Part shown: positions 49,394-61,790 of the stretch, one piece after another | Layout of the letters: each line of letters starts with the position of its first letter | Numbering within the stretch: the stretch's first letter is position 1 | DNA from: Dioscorea cayenensis subsp. rotundata | Taxonomy: Eukaryota; Streptophyta; Magnoliopsida; Dioscoreales; Dioscoreaceae | Assembly (NCBI RefSeq): GCF_009730915.1 | Contig: NC_052477.1 | Location: 3,188,611-3,252,610 of the forward strand | Length of the DNA stretch: 64,000 bases | Reading direction: 5' to 3' | Program-made: the position numbers and the translations under genes | The notes under the pieces: generated by a model | Seen by the model: the letters and a program-made list of their open reading frames with translations, nothing else | Databases searched by the model: none | Told to the model about the DNA's origin: nothing

Positions 49394-49715
49394 CTCCCTC
49401 CGTTCCTTTTTAGTTGTCACATTTAACTAATTCACACCGATTAAGAAAAATTAGTTAAAATTAGTTGATTACCTGTATTTTATAAAAAAAATCTATTACT
49501 TTCCAAAACTACCCCTATTTAAAACCCCACTAGTAGAGAATATAATTTAATGCTTAGTTGATTTTAATTTATTGAAAATTGTACAAGTACATTAAATGAA
49601 AGGGTAAATTTGGAAAAAAAAAATTATTTAATGTTGCACAAAGTTTCTAATGTGACAAGTAAAAATGAACAGAGAAGAGCTCCAAAACGTGACAACTAAA
49701 AAGGAATGGAGGGAG
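49394..49715. mobile_element. Stowaway-type MITE, 322 bp, well preserved
   Basis: The ends CTCCCTCCGTTCCTTTTTAG and, inverted from the right, CTCCCTCCATTCCTTTTTAG match at nearly every position and extend into TTGTCAC. The TA dinucleotide is duplicated outside both ends (49392-49393 and 49716-49717). A relative of the same family, in inverse orientation, lies at 13704-13995. Confidence 0.85.
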
Positions 49716-50279
49716 TATTTTTTAATTTAGATATTTAACCCTAATAATTTTAGGTAAATGACAATTTTGTCCCTAGTAGTCTATTTAATTAAATACAACA
49801 AGCAATTTAAAAAATTAATTATAATAATTAAAATTTCTTTAAAATATTTTATAAATAATAAAATTTATTTTTTTATATTAAAGACATAAAAGTAATTTTA
49901 CATGATATTTTTCATTACTATTTTAATTCCCAATAAATTACTTTCTTACTTTTTCTATTTCCAATGAGTTTTCCTTCCAACCAAACATTTTTTTCATTCT
50001 CATCCCCTATCTATTTCCATCCCCTTTAATCATTCTCCGTTATTCCCAAGTGTTTGATGAAGGAGTTCTGGAGGTAGGATTTAGGCCATTTAAACAACAA
50101 ATATAACCAAGCTTTAGAGCTTATATGGTTATTTATATATGCATGCGTTAATTATATGTATATATAAGTAGATCTTTAAGAATATATATCTTCTTTTATA
50201 GAATTTGTAACTTAAATTTTTAATAATAAAGTGTGCATGAAGGGAGTTTTTAGAAAGGTATATTAATAATTACTCACTT

Positions 50280-50467
50280 TCAAGGAGGCAATATATATTG
50301 ATGGTTGCATAAATTTATAAGTATCAAGTATATCTTTGGGAATATATATAGAGTAAACATAATATGCGGTTTGCGGACGTTCATAGAAGGGTGCATTAAA
50401 AATTTCTTTCGTGGAGGCAATTATATCGATGGTTGCATAAACTTATAAGTATCAAGTACATCTATAG

Positions 50468-50527
<60 letters not shown>

Positions 50528-50560
50528 TAAATGTAATCTGTGAACGTTCATAGATCCGTA
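50280..50560 (+). repeat. Tandem repeat of about 125 bp ending in a TA/GA microsatellite
   Basis: Two units (about 50280-50400 and 50405-50560) share GGAGGCAAT, GATGGTTGCATAAA.TTATAAGTATCAAGTA and GTTCATAGA. The second unit has an expanded microsatellite: TA about 50470-50504, then GA about 50505-50527. A weaker third unit may precede at about 50150-50270. Confidence 0.75.
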
Positions 50561-50950
50561 GATTACAAAAAATAAGAGAGAGAAGCAAGAGGAGAGAGAC
50601 AGAAAAAAATCGGTGTGGAGAGAGAGAAAAACATTATCAATTTATCATAAACAGTACCCAAATCATTATACTGGGTTCCGGGTGATGTGCAAGGGTGATG
50701 GGTTTTTATAAAGTTTTGTTTTGTGTGTTGTGGGGGGTGATAACTTAAAAGAAGAGATGAAGAAAACTGCACACTTTATTCATAATCATTAAAGCCTTTA
50801 TAAAGGCAAAATTCTAAAAAGATAATCTTTACTAATTTGAGTTTTAATCAACACACAACTAACTTAAATATTTAAATCAAAGATATCCTAACCAAACTAA
50901 AATAAACATCATTATCTTAACAGGGGGGTTGGATGGCTCAGATTATCCGT

Positions 50951-51034
50951 ATACTGTTACGATTAACAATCGAACGGGCAAGAATTCATCAGATACTGTT
51001 ACGATTAACAATCGAACGGGCAAGAATTCATCAG
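50951..51034 (+). repeat. Perfect 42-bp tandem duplication (two copies)
   Basis: Units 50951-50992 and 50993-51034 are identical, beginning ATACTGTTACGATTAACAAT and ending AGAATTCATCAG. With no differences between the copies, the duplication looks recent or the unit is prone to slippage. It is non-coding. Confidence 0.9.
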
Positions 51035-52199
51035 ATGCAGTGTTACTGTTCATCCATTTTTTTTAAAAAACTAATTATAATAATTAATATTTATGTATAA
51101 CTGCACATCCTACTTTACTGTTTATAATATTTACTTTATATTCCAAATCAAATCCATTAGATTTAAAATAGATGATTATATGCAAACATTTGTAGATATA
51201 AAATTTACTAACGTTAGCAAATGAAACAACATCTATATAGGGTTTATTAGTTAAATTTTTAAATATAAAGCGTGTGTGAGCATGAACAGATAAAATTATA
51301 TTATGGTGGGTATATAACTAAAATTGACTTGGGCAAGAGTATATTTGTAATTATACACTTTTCATGGTGGGTTGACATAGTATTTAACTTATACTACACG
51401 TATTTTGGAAAGTCCAAGTCTAAGTTTAGAATGAGAATAATTCCTTTGTGCCACGCAAATGCCACATTTGCTCATTGTGGTACTAATCATGATGCACATC
51501 CAAAAGAACCAAAAACGATAGTGACATTATACTTAGTTTTATGTCCAAATCTTGAAACATGTCAATGCCAATAATCAACTCAATATTAAACTCAATGGAC
51601 CCTTTTGATTTTTATAATGAATTTAGTATTTTTAACTTTTTTTATATAAATATTTTTTAATTAATAAAAATAATTTTTTGTTTATATTAAATCAAAATTT
51701 TAAAAATTACTTTTTAACTCCCAACCATAAATCAAGTATTCAAATTCTTATTAACTGAAAAGTTGAGAGCTCGTCACTTGTTTGTATTTATTAAAAAAAT
51801 ATTAATTAATAATACATCATAAAGTGAATTAATACACTGGGTTCAAAACATATGTAAAAAATCAATAATTGTATGTATATATAACAATTCTACCAAATCA
51901 ATTATTAGAATTATTAGTTGGCATCCAAATTAAATAAAATTTTATCAATAATAAAAGTATTCAAATCATGAGAGGATATTTTGGTAAATTGTTGTAAAAA
52001 TAATTTTAAAATAATACCAAATAAAATAAAAGTAAGAAAAAAAAACAACTTTAGCACAAAAGGAGAATATTCCAACCTACATTAAGTACTTCCAATAAAA
52101 AAAATATAAAATAAAAATAGAAATAAAAAACATTTCTTTTGCACTTTGTAGATTGCTGTACGTCTCATGGTTTGACAGTCCATTTTTTTATTTTTAAAA
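51035..52199. other. AT-rich intergenic, nothing recognised
   Basis: A 100-aa open frame at 51272-51574 shows no domain, no splice context and no known family similarity and is not called a gene. No repeats with clear ends were seen. Confidence 0.45.
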
Positions 52200-52505
52200 A
52201 TAAAAATATTATTCTGAAATTACACTCTCAATGAAGCATGTTCATATAATTACAGAAATGCCACCATATCTAATAAAACAGATGAGGGGTAGAATAGTAA
52301 AATAATTGCATGCACTTTGAAGTGTCCGCTGTCTACAAGTTTGAAAATCTATTGATTTATTAAAAATAATTTATTATTAAAAATATCACTCTTGAAATTA
52401 CACTTTCAGTCCTGGATCATATAGAATTACAAAACTGCCACTCCAGCTAAACAAAATGGCAATTAGAAATATCCAAACCCTCAGAGGGGTATAATGGTAA
52501 TTTAG
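52200..52505 (+). repeat. Diverged direct repeat in the lipase upstream region
   Basis: Segments at about 52205-52305 and 52380-52505 share, in order, TGAAATTACACT.TCA, CATATA.AATTACA.AA.TGCCA, CTAA..AAA..G and GAGGGGTA.AAT.GTAA. The duplicate unit ends close to the presumed transcription start of the lipase gene. Confidence 0.55.
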
Positions 52506-52907
52506 TTTTGCTTTTCTTGTCTCTCTCTTCCTCTTCTTCTTTCGTTTATCCTCCGAAATGAATTATTAAAAGCTCGAAAAGCTCTTCGCTTTTCAATCGC
52601 TCCCTCTCTTTTTCAGCATAATTGTTTCCATAATTGGATTGGAAGGAGGAATTTCGCATTATTTCTAGCGGTATTGCTCCAATCTTCATTGTTGTTCATG
52701 TTTTTTGTTGTTGGATTTCTAGCAGTTTGAATTTGTTTCTGTTTTAATGCTTGATTCTTTGATTCTTGTACCAATTTGAATTTTTTTGAAGGAAAGGTTT
52801 GATTTTGAGTACTTTTGGAGGGTAATTTGATTTTTGAAGGTTGGGTTCTTTGTGGATCTTAGGATGGGATTTATATTTGTTTTTGCTGAATTTTTTTTCC
52901 GCAGATT
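52506..52907 (+). promoter_or_regulatory. 5' leader of lipase gene with probable leader intron
   Basis: A CT-rich stretch (52510-52620), typical of plant 5' UTRs, leads to a possible donor GTATTG at about 52671. A clear pyrimidine-rich acceptor TTTTTTTTCCGCAG ends at 52904, three bases before the ATG at 52908. The donor is an inference. Confidence 0.45.
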
Positions 52908-55900
52908 ATGGGAGGGCGGCGATGGTTGACGGTGTTGGTTTTGATGTTTTTGATTGGGGTTTCTGAAGGGAGAGGTAAATTTATCTCCTTTTTTTTAGTT
53001 TTTTCCTTAAAAAGTTTAATTGTGGAGAAGTTTGAAAAGTTATGGAAATTGGATGTCGATTAAAGGAGAATTAACATGATTGGATTTGGGAAGTTCTTTA
53101 TTAAAAAAAGCTATATTTTTTAGTTTTCCAGAATAGAAATTGTCATATATCTGGTCAAGTAGTTGTAATTCAGTATTTGGTAAGAGTTAGGGCTTTGATC
53201 TCCGAGTTTTAATTAATTTAATGCAGTTCTTTTGAATAGTGAATTGGAAAGTTGTTCATTGTTTTGTTAGCAATGAACTCTAGAGATCTCTCTTCCATAG
53301 AGCCCAATGCAAAATTGTTGAGTTGAAGACTGTTCTAATGGAGATATAGTTTCTGCTTTTGCATCAGTTGTTGTTGTTTATTTATTTTTTATTTTTTATT
53401 TTTATAAATTGCTCAATATTGGCGCTAAATTTTATAATGTTGTGAGGTTTGTTGTTTAACCTTCCTCCTTTCTCATTGCAGAACTTAAATTAAAACATTA
53501 TGATTACAGTGATGTCTACAACAGTACTCTTGCTAGGATACTTGTGGAATATGCATCTGCAGTAAGTTTTGAATGATTCAATCCTTTTGACACTGCATAA
53601 AATGCGAGTTGAATTACTTCTTTAGTTACATAAAACAAGAAACCCCTACGTGTTCATCTTGCAGGTTTACATGACTGATCTAACTGAGTTATTTACATGG
53701 ACATGCTCAAGGTGTAATGATATGACGGAGGTATCCGAATTATGCAGCCACATTTGTTTTTATTTGTGATATGATCATTTCATTTTGCCTTGAGGGTTTG
53801 ATCTGTGCTAATGCTGATAAAGAGTTGATTTATTTTCATCTAGGGGTTTGAGATGGTAGAGCTTATTGTTGATGTCCAGAACTGCTTGCAGGTGCTTTCT
53901 TTGTTCTTTTTTTTTTTTTTAATTTTAAAATTTTATATCTGGAAACAGAAAATTATCTATGACATTATGTTGTCAAATTGGTTGAGAGAAAATGTAGTCC
54001 CTATGTTAACCAATTTGTTTTGCAGGCATTTGTTGGCATTGCACATGATCTTAATGCCATTGTTATTGCATTCAGAGGCACCCAAGAACGCAGGTATTGA
54101 TGAAGTACTCACGGCCGAATTATTATATTTTTTTATCAGCATGCCGAGCTGACCTTTTGTTATAAAGTTGACTGCTTGTTCATATTGTAATATCCTAACC
54201 ATTTGATCCTAATGCCGTCATTACACCATGTGAATATGGAAGCCAATTATCCATCTTGTTCTCTTTCCAAATGTGCATGTATCTCATTTGAATGATGGCT
54301 GGTTGAGGGACCAAAAACACCGTAATTCATTTTTGACTCAAACTAGGGAGTTGTCTACAACATTATTGGTGATTAAGATATAGGAGAAATCTTGTTTGAA
54401 CAACCCAAAAAAATGGAAGAAAACCTCTGCGATCACTCTTTTGAACACACACCAGACAGAAGGACATATACAGGGGAGTGTGGCCCTGTAGTCTCTTGTT
54501 CCCTATTATGCAAGATGCCTTAAATTTGTTCGTGAAACATATGTTGTACTGTTGAAGTCTCTAGTATGTGATTCCATTTCCTATGTCATAACACCTAATG
54601 CATCTGCTTAGAGGTTTCAGTCATGTGCTTTAGGGCTGTAAATGCTTTTCCTTGAACTAAGAATGTCAAGTGTGTCCTAGTGTTTGGGACATCAACTGCA
54701 TTATTTCTAGAAGACCATTACAAGTGATTCACAGAAAGTTTTATATTTGATGCTATGATTGGTTATGCAAACTTTTCTTCTTAATTAAAGACAATTTAGG
54801 TGCTTGAAGAACTAACTGCAATTTTCTCTTCTAGTAGTTGCATATGATGTCAATGTTCTAGTTTTTCTTGACTATTTCAACTGCTTGGTTTACAATTTTG
54901 CAGTATACAGAACTGGATTGAAGATCTATTTTGGAAACAACTTGATCTGAACTACCCAGAAATGCCTGACGCAATGGTGGGAGCCATTATTTTTGTGGAC
55001 TTAATATTGCTCAACAGTGAAGTGTTTACTCATCAATATATTCTTCTTTTGTTCTGAAAGGTGCATCACGGCTTCTATTCTGCTTACCATAACACGAGTC
55101 TACGTCCTGCGATTCTGAATGCTGTTCAAAGGATCATGGACTTATATGGAGATATTCGCGTAATGGTAACTGGGCACTCAATGGGAGGAGCAATGGCTTC
55201 TTTCTGCGCACTTGATCTCACAGTAAGTATCTTCTCTCGTGACATTGCTACCATTCACAATGTTATAACCTTGTTCTATTTCTTGTTTAATTTAAATATT
55301 TTGTGTTTCTGCATTTCTTGTACTACTGTAGAGAAGAATGAAGTTGTGTTACTTGTTGGGAATCCCTTTTAAAGCAAATTTATTGAAAACCATTTAGTAC
55401 GGAGAGCAGTGGATATCTGTGGGATTGAGCATGTCTTAGATTACACAAACTCACACTCACATGCACAGATACTAAATTATTTGACAGCAGCAAATTACAA
55501 AATCCTCAGCAGGAAGTTCTTCCTCCGAAAATTTTATAGGCAAAACTGTAATTATCCACTTGTTCATTTTTCTATTGAATGTTGAGTAAGTAGTGTTTAG
55601 TAAATACGGGTTATGGTTCTGTAAACATTGAATGTTGCTATTATTTAGGCAGAAATGTGAAAAATGCACTTATGGATCATTTCCTATTAATTGAAAGATA
55701 CAAGGTTATGAAGTTGTCTCTTTTATCCCCATCAATGTGGTGCATGTTACTGTAGTTGCTTGCCTATTAAACTAAACAATGTTTCATGTAGTCTTATATC
55801 ATGAAGCATTGAAATAAACAACGTTAAACTAAACATTGGCGCTTGGCTTTCTTCTCTGTTTTGTAGGTAAACTATGGAATTAAAGACATTCAGCTGATGA

Positions 55901-56619
55901 CATTCGGGCAGCCTCGTATTGGCAATACTGCTTTCGCCTCATATTTTGGAAAACACGTACCACACACAGTTCGAGTAACAAATGGTCATGATATGGTGCC
56001 ACATCTACCACCCTATTATTCTTATTTCCCGTCAAAGACCTACCATCACTTTGCAAGAGAGGTAAAATCTCAACTTATTAGCTTCTACATCATTTCATTG
56101 AATATTTTCAAATTAATCACTTATGTTTATTAGATGTAAACCAAACACATTGTCTGGTTTCGTGTCAATTTCGTATTTATTTAACTGATGTATGTCTATT
56201 TGTAACTAATATGTACATATAATTTTCAGGTATGGTTGCATAATATTGGGCTAGGTAGCCTAATCTACATGGTCGAGAAGGTCTGCGATGGCTCTGGCGA
56301 AGACCCGCATTGCAGCAGGTACTCCTTACTTCCAACCTTTACAATAAACATGATTTAAGACTTAAACCCGCAAATACGACTCACATACTTATTTCTCTCC
56401 AAAAGATCGGTCTCCGGGAGTAGCATATCAGATCACACCATGTACTACGGTATTGAGCTGGAAGGCGATACTTGGGGATCTTGCAGAATTGTAATGAGTA
56501 AACATATTGCCGAATACCGCTTGGATCCCGCCGGAAACATTCTTTTATCAAGGGAACCGACATTGCAATCAAATCTCCGACTAAGAGCGCAAACCAATGA
56601 TAGACTCAGCTCTGTGTAA
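52908..56619 (+). CDS. Secreted class 3 (fungal-type) lipase, alpha/beta hydrolase (353 aa, 10 exons)
   Basis: Lipase_3 enzymes hydrolyse acylglycerols or related lipid esters. Exons: 52908-52974, 53482-53561, 53665-53730, 53844-53891, 54026-54093, 54904-54976, 55061-55222, 55867-56061, 56230-56318 and 56406-56619 (1,062 nt, TAA). Residues 1 to about 21 form a signal peptide (two Arg, then a hydrophobic run LTVLVLMFLIGV). The oxyanion/lid region has VIAFRGTQ, and the nucleophile elbow GHSMG places Ser at 174. The likely triad is completed by Asp230 (HDMVPHLPP) and His293 (SDHTMYYG). Paired cysteines near the N-terminus (WTCSRC) and at VCD...HCSR suggest disulfides, consistent with secretion. 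It resembles the Arabidopsis pair At5g18630/At5g18640, which lies beside CHR17. Substrate is not predictable from sequence. Confidence 0.94.
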
Positions 56620-57259
56620 TATCATTTATCATCATCACCACATGATTTGAAGGATTTTCAATTGTGAATCAAAGGTGAGGAGTTGAGAAAACTCTACTCT
56701 TGCCTTTGAAAAACAAAGAAGCTTGTGATGTTGTGGATGGAGGAATAGAACTTTTGTATATATTTGTACATAAACAAATAATGTAAAAGTTGTATATATA
56801 TAAATATATTTACACAGACACACACTGACGCTAAGAACATTCATTCTTGTATTTCTTATTTTTTCAATGCAAATATTTTGCATTCTAGTTGTTGTCCATC
56901 TTTATTATTTGGTTTGGTTGTGATTTATATGTGGAAACAGGTTTGTAATCTTAAGTTATGACTTATGAGGCCTTTTTTTGTGATTTTTTTTGGAAAGCAA
57001 ATTGAGTAAAAATAAAAATGGGATGGAAATATTTAGAGTAGGTTGGTGCATATAAATTTTTGTACAAGAATGCCCTTGCAAGGGGCATTTGCCACCAATT
57101 TGATGTATAGGCTATTGCAATTTTTGCAAGGCTATATATGAAATTATTAAATTTTGCATGGTTGGATAGGGAAGAGCTGGTGAAAAGAAAAAAAGAAAAA
57201 GAGCAACTTCTATATTTTAAAAATTATTAAAAAATAATATCTGCAAAGAGTTACTCCTT
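56620..57259 (+). other. Lipase 3' UTR and AT-rich spacer
   Basis: Downstream of the lipase stop, with a possible polyadenylation region at about 56860-56890 (TTTTCAATGCAAAT). Nothing further is seen before the LINE. Confidence 0.5.
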
Positions 57260-60200
57260 TTCTGCAGATGTATGTTACAAACAATCAAAATAATATATTT
57301 CAAGTCCTGGCCAAAACAATGCATGATGGTGATCATAATACTGCTTTCTTTCATAACTCAGTCCGTATTCGGTCTCATCTCAATTCAATATCTCAAGTTA
57401 CTGATATTAATGGCAATGTTGCTTGTGAGAGTACTGATATTGAACTTGCTTTTACTCAGTTTTATTCTAATCTTTGGTCTAACACCTGTGATAGCAACTT
57501 TTTCAATACTCTTGATATCCTGCCGGTCAGTCTTCCTTCCTTGACTGATGCTGAGGGTTGTCTTCTTACCAAGGAGGTTACTCGGGAGGAGATTTATCAG
57601 GTTGTGCTTAATCTTCCTTCCGGTAAGTGCCCTAATCCAGATGGTTTTAATGCTGAATTCTATAAGTTTTTTTGGAATGACATTGGTGATCGTTTGGTCT
57701 CTGCTGTTAAATATTTCTTCACCAATTCTGTTATGCCAAACTCTTGGGGTAAGACCTTCGTTGCCCTCATTCCTAAGAAAGATAATCCTTCCCTGGTTTC
57801 TGAATTTCGCCCCATCTCCCTTTGTAATGTTTGCTATAAGATTATCTCTAAGCTGCTTGCTAATCGCCTTTTGACTGTTCTCCCATCTTTGATTGGTCGA
57901 GAGCAATCGGGCTTTGTAGCAGGTCGTAGTCCCTTCAATAACATTATTGCTTTGCAAGAGGTTGCCCATTCCATTGAGCATTCGATTAATGACCCCTCTA
58001 GGATGATTGTCAAAATTGACTTTGAAAAAGCATATGATACCATTAGTTGGAGTGCAATTCTTGCCACCCTTGCCAAAATGAATTTTCCTAATCGTTGGAT
58101 ATCTTGGATTAAAAACTGTCTTGAATCTAGCACTTTTTCCATTCTGATCAATGGTCGCCCCTCTTCTTGGATTTCCTCCTCCCGAGGAGTCCGTTAAGGA
58201 GATCCAATTTCTTCTTATCTGTTCATTCTTGTTACCCAAAACCTGACGGTGTTACTTAATTCTGCTCTTCACAGAAATCTTATTCCTGGTTTCAATAATC
58301 TCATTAGTTCCAATTTTAACCACCTCATGTACGCTGACGACCTGGTCCTTGTTACTCGTGCTTCCAGATCTGCTGCTCGTAATATTATTATTTGTCTTGA
58401 GCTGTTTGGCCACTTTTCTGGGCTGCACCTTAACAAGTCCAAGTCAGCTATCTATTTCCCCTCTTGGTTTAATAAGCGTGTCCAAACGAGTATCTGCTCT
58501 ATTCTCAACATTAGTTCAGCTCAGTTCCCTTTTAAATACTTGGGGGTTCTCATCTCTCCTAAGAGACTAGCAGCTTCTGTTTTTGATTCCATGGTAGATA
58601 AAATTCAAAGCTCGTGTTGTTGTTGGAAGCATTCTAATCTTTCTAAAGCTGCCAAAGCCATCCTTATTAACTCCTCACTTCTTTCCCTTCCCAATTATTA
58701 TCTTTCAGTGTATCTTATCCCTCACTCAATTCTCTCTGCTATTAATAAGATTTCTAGGAATTTCTTTTGGCATCATGGTGGAAATGGAAAGGGCATCCAC
58801 GCTGTGGCTTGGAATAATGTTCTGGACTTTAAATCTGAGGGGGGTCTTTCGATTCGCAATCTCTCTAAAGTTAAGTATTCCCTTATGGCCAAGCATGTCT
58901 TTAAGTATCTTAATAAGTTTGATGCTATTTGGGTGGACATCTTGCATTTTAAATATGGTTGCATTAACTTCTGGACTGATCCTACACCTCCCAGATGCTC
59001 CACTGCTTTTGCTCTAAAACATCATTGCTGGATTAAATGTGTTAATCCCACTTGTACTTCTATTCTTTATGACCCTTGGTGCTTTGATGTTCCCCTGGCC
59101 TTCAAACATACGTTTATTAATATGGACGGGGTTTCAAACTCTGTTAATTTAATGGATTTTATATCGCATAATGATTGGAATCATACCAAACTTCAACTCC
59201 TGTTTGGTGATTCTATTTGTAACATCTCTGGCAACCTTGTCTCCATTGACTTCACTGGTTTTAACTTTTGGGTATGGTTTCCTAAAGCTCATACTTCCAA
59301 ACTAGCCACTAATGTTTATAAAACCTTGAATCATAATGCTGACAATGGCAACTCTTGGATTGGTTGGCATAAACTTTGGGCCATTTGCTCTGCTCCTAGA
59401 GTTAAATACTTTCTGTGGATGTTATTTAAAGGCCGTATCTCAACTTTTGAGTACTTATACTCTATTCATTTGGGGCCTAGAAATTTTTGCTCTTTCTGTG
59501 GCCTTGACTATGAAAGTATTGAACATCTTTTCTTTAACTGTTGCAAAACTCAAAGAATCTGGTACTCTGTTTATGCTCTTATTGGCAAACATATTGATCT
59601 CCCTGGTGGTTTTTCTGCTGGGAATTGGCTTACTTTTCATAGCAGTGCTTTTAATAAATTTGTTATTGTTGCTGTTGCTTGGCATATTTGGAAGGCTCGC
59701 TGTGACTGGGTTTTCAGGCGCATTAATCCCAATTTTGGGTTAATTGCTTGTAAGGCTATTTGTTTTGCTAATGATTTTTTTCAGCCTACTGCTTTAAACT
59801 GGGGTACAAAACTCCTACTCAACAACTTCACCAACTCTGATGGACTGTTTCTCTTCATTGCTGCTTCCTTGAATGTCCACAATCAGGTATATCATGTGGG
59901 TTTTTTTATAGCAGACTTTGATTTCAATATTGTCATTGCAGGGAGCTGTCCCCTTGCTGATTCCACATGCCTTGTTGCTAAGCTTCATGTTCTTTCCGTT
60001 GCTCTTCATACTGCTATCAGTAGTGGAATACATATTAGTTATATTTTCAACTCCAATCCTGACATCCTCAGAACAATCACTTCTTCTGATTTTGCAACTA
60101 CTTGGCGGATGGATCAACAAATTTCAGAGACTCTGTTTCTTCTTGATGCTGCTAGCCATCCGCTACTTCACATCATTCCTCATCATTGGCTCAAGCCAGC

Positions 60201-60415
60201 CTCTTTGCTTGCCACTCATGCTGCCAATCTCCACACATTCACCTTGTTTCATGTTGGTCGTGAACTCCCGAAATGGATTATGAGATGTTTGCTTTTAGAT
60301 GGATTTACTTTCTAGTTTTTCTTTTGCTTTTGTAACTGATCTTGTGCTTTTCTTGTTTTGTTGATTTGCATCCTTTCAATAAAAGTTGTTTAGCTCCTTT
60401 TCTTTAAAAAAAAAA
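57260..60415 (+). mobile_element. 5'-truncated L1-type LINE (reverse transcriptase, zinc-binding region, RNase H-like), one internal stop
   Basis: The open frame from 57268 lacks ORF1 and the endonuclease and starts in the linker before the RT (GDHNTAFFH). RT motifs follow: SGKCPNPDGFNAEFYK, FRPISLCNVCYKIISK, REQSGFVAGR, IVKIDFEKAYD and YADDLVLV (about 58330-58353). Next come the thumb region (FKYLGV.IS), NFFWHHGG, a CxxC...H...C zinc-binding motif (FCSFCGLDYESIEHLFFNC) and an RNase H-like C-terminal domain ending at TAG 60313-60315. A TAA at 58195-58197 interrupts the frame where the family has RQGDP; otherwise about 1,000 codons stay open. AATAAA (60378-60383) and an A tail (60406-60415) mark the 3' end. 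The insertion is on the plus strand between the lipase and kinase genes. No sure target-site duplication was found in the AT-rich flanks. Confidence 0.9.
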
Positions 60416-61790
60416 TAATAATATTAAAAATTTTAGTAAAAATGGTGGTTTTAAATCCGTAAGTGGGTAATTAACTTTTTTTTAATATTATTATTATACT
60501 AAATAATTTTAATTCTCATAACCAGAAAAATTTATACACTGTTCATTTGATACATTACCCACACAATAACAATATCACCCATGCAATTTTTTATTATCTT
60601 ATAAATATAATCAATTTTTCAATATTCCAGCCCAAACCTCATTAACCAATATAGATAACTTATTTAGATCTAAAGGTGTAAATGATATACTACTACTTGT
60701 AATACACTACTACTCGCAAGTTACTCTAGTTCAATTTGAAGAAAGCTGTCGAGCTCTAGCTCAAGTAATCAAGTGAGCAGAGTTCGAGCATTTTAATGTT
60801 TGGCTTAAGTGCTCGAGAACTTAATCGAGTAATTATATTTGTATGTATATATATTACATATATTAGTTTATTTTATATATATAATTGCGTTTGAACTTGA
60901 GTTCGAGTATAATAATATCTATAATTAAACCGAGTTTATTAACCTTTATCGATCTCAATTTATCGAGTTAAAGTAGATCAATTTATATATCGAATCGAGC
61001 TCGAATTACAAAAGCAAAACTCGATCGAGTTCGAATTGAATATTAAGCAACGAGTATTCAATTGAGCTCGAATACGTTTTCAATGGAGCATGAGTAACTT
61101 ACTGCTCGGCTTAAATTTGATAGATTACAATTAAATTTGAACCTAACTCATATTTATATGAACCTTTCTATACCCAACCCAAACTGAAACCGGTTTAGTA
61201 CACATCACTCCACCAAACCCACAAGACCATTATCACATGACACCAAACCCTTTCAACTCTAATCATATTCCATTTTATGCACACCAAGCCCAAGTCCCTA
61301 CCATTTTTAGCATATTTGTATGATTCATGAACAATTAATTCATACAGAAACCTAAATAAATAAATAAAAAGAGAAAAAAAAAACACACACACACAATTAA
61401 GACAAGAATTAACAAAAAACCACCCCCCTTACAAAGTGCAACAACCTGCACACAACATCTGTGATAATGTAACCTGAAAAAACATTACTACACTATTCAT
61501 GTTTTCTGTTCAGGAAAGTACTCTCCGAAGAAGACGACGAATTACATGACAACCAGTTACAAAGACGACGCTGCACATCGGGTCGAGAAAAAAAAACAAA
61601 AAAGAAAAAGAAAAAGAAAAAAAAACCCGAAGAAACAAGCATCTTATCGGATTCTCAATTCACGTAAACAGGAAGACAGTGAGTGAGCTTGAAGGAGAAC
61701 CCGTCTCTACCTTATTTGCCACTGAAAAGATGCCCCCTTGCCTATTCTTCTGCACCGTTGACACACCGGATGACGGTCGGGAAAATGATT
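60416..61790. other. Intergenic with TCGAG-rich tract; 3' flank of kinase gene
   Basis: Between 60730 and 61080 many diverged TCGAG, GAGCTCGA and CGAGTT motifs occur on both strands, as in some degenerate plant repeats, without clear ends. From about 61380 A-rich and purine tracts lead into the 3' UTR of the minus-strand kinase gene. No separate gene is seen. Confidence 0.45.

Larger units (their letters stand above)
48797..50070. mobile_element. Possible outer MITE enclosing two Stowaway elements
   Basis: The left end GGGAGTGTTTGGATATGGGAG is loosely mirrored at the right by CTCCGTTATTCCCAAGTGTTTGA. Inner stretches such as ATTACCTATTTTACTC and AAAGTAATTTTACATG are also roughly inverted. Pairing is weak and no target-site duplication could be fixed, so this is tentative. 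Confidence 0.35.

Noticed and set aside
50923-51000. Possible tRNA-like start (GGTTGGATGGCTCAG)
   Set aside because: No cloverleaf arms follow; the region is the 42-bp tandem repeat.
51272-51574. 100-aa open frame in intergenic DNA
   Set aside because: No domain or start context; the AT-rich surroundings show no exon-like composition.
57385-58239. 284-codon open frame on the minus strand opposite the LINE
   Set aside because: It mirrors the LINE reverse-transcriptase frame on the other strand and shows no domain; it is a shadow of the coding strand.
57225-60435. Target-site duplication for the LINE (ATTAAAAA near both ends)
   Set aside because: The match is short and in AT-rich flanks where it is expected by chance.
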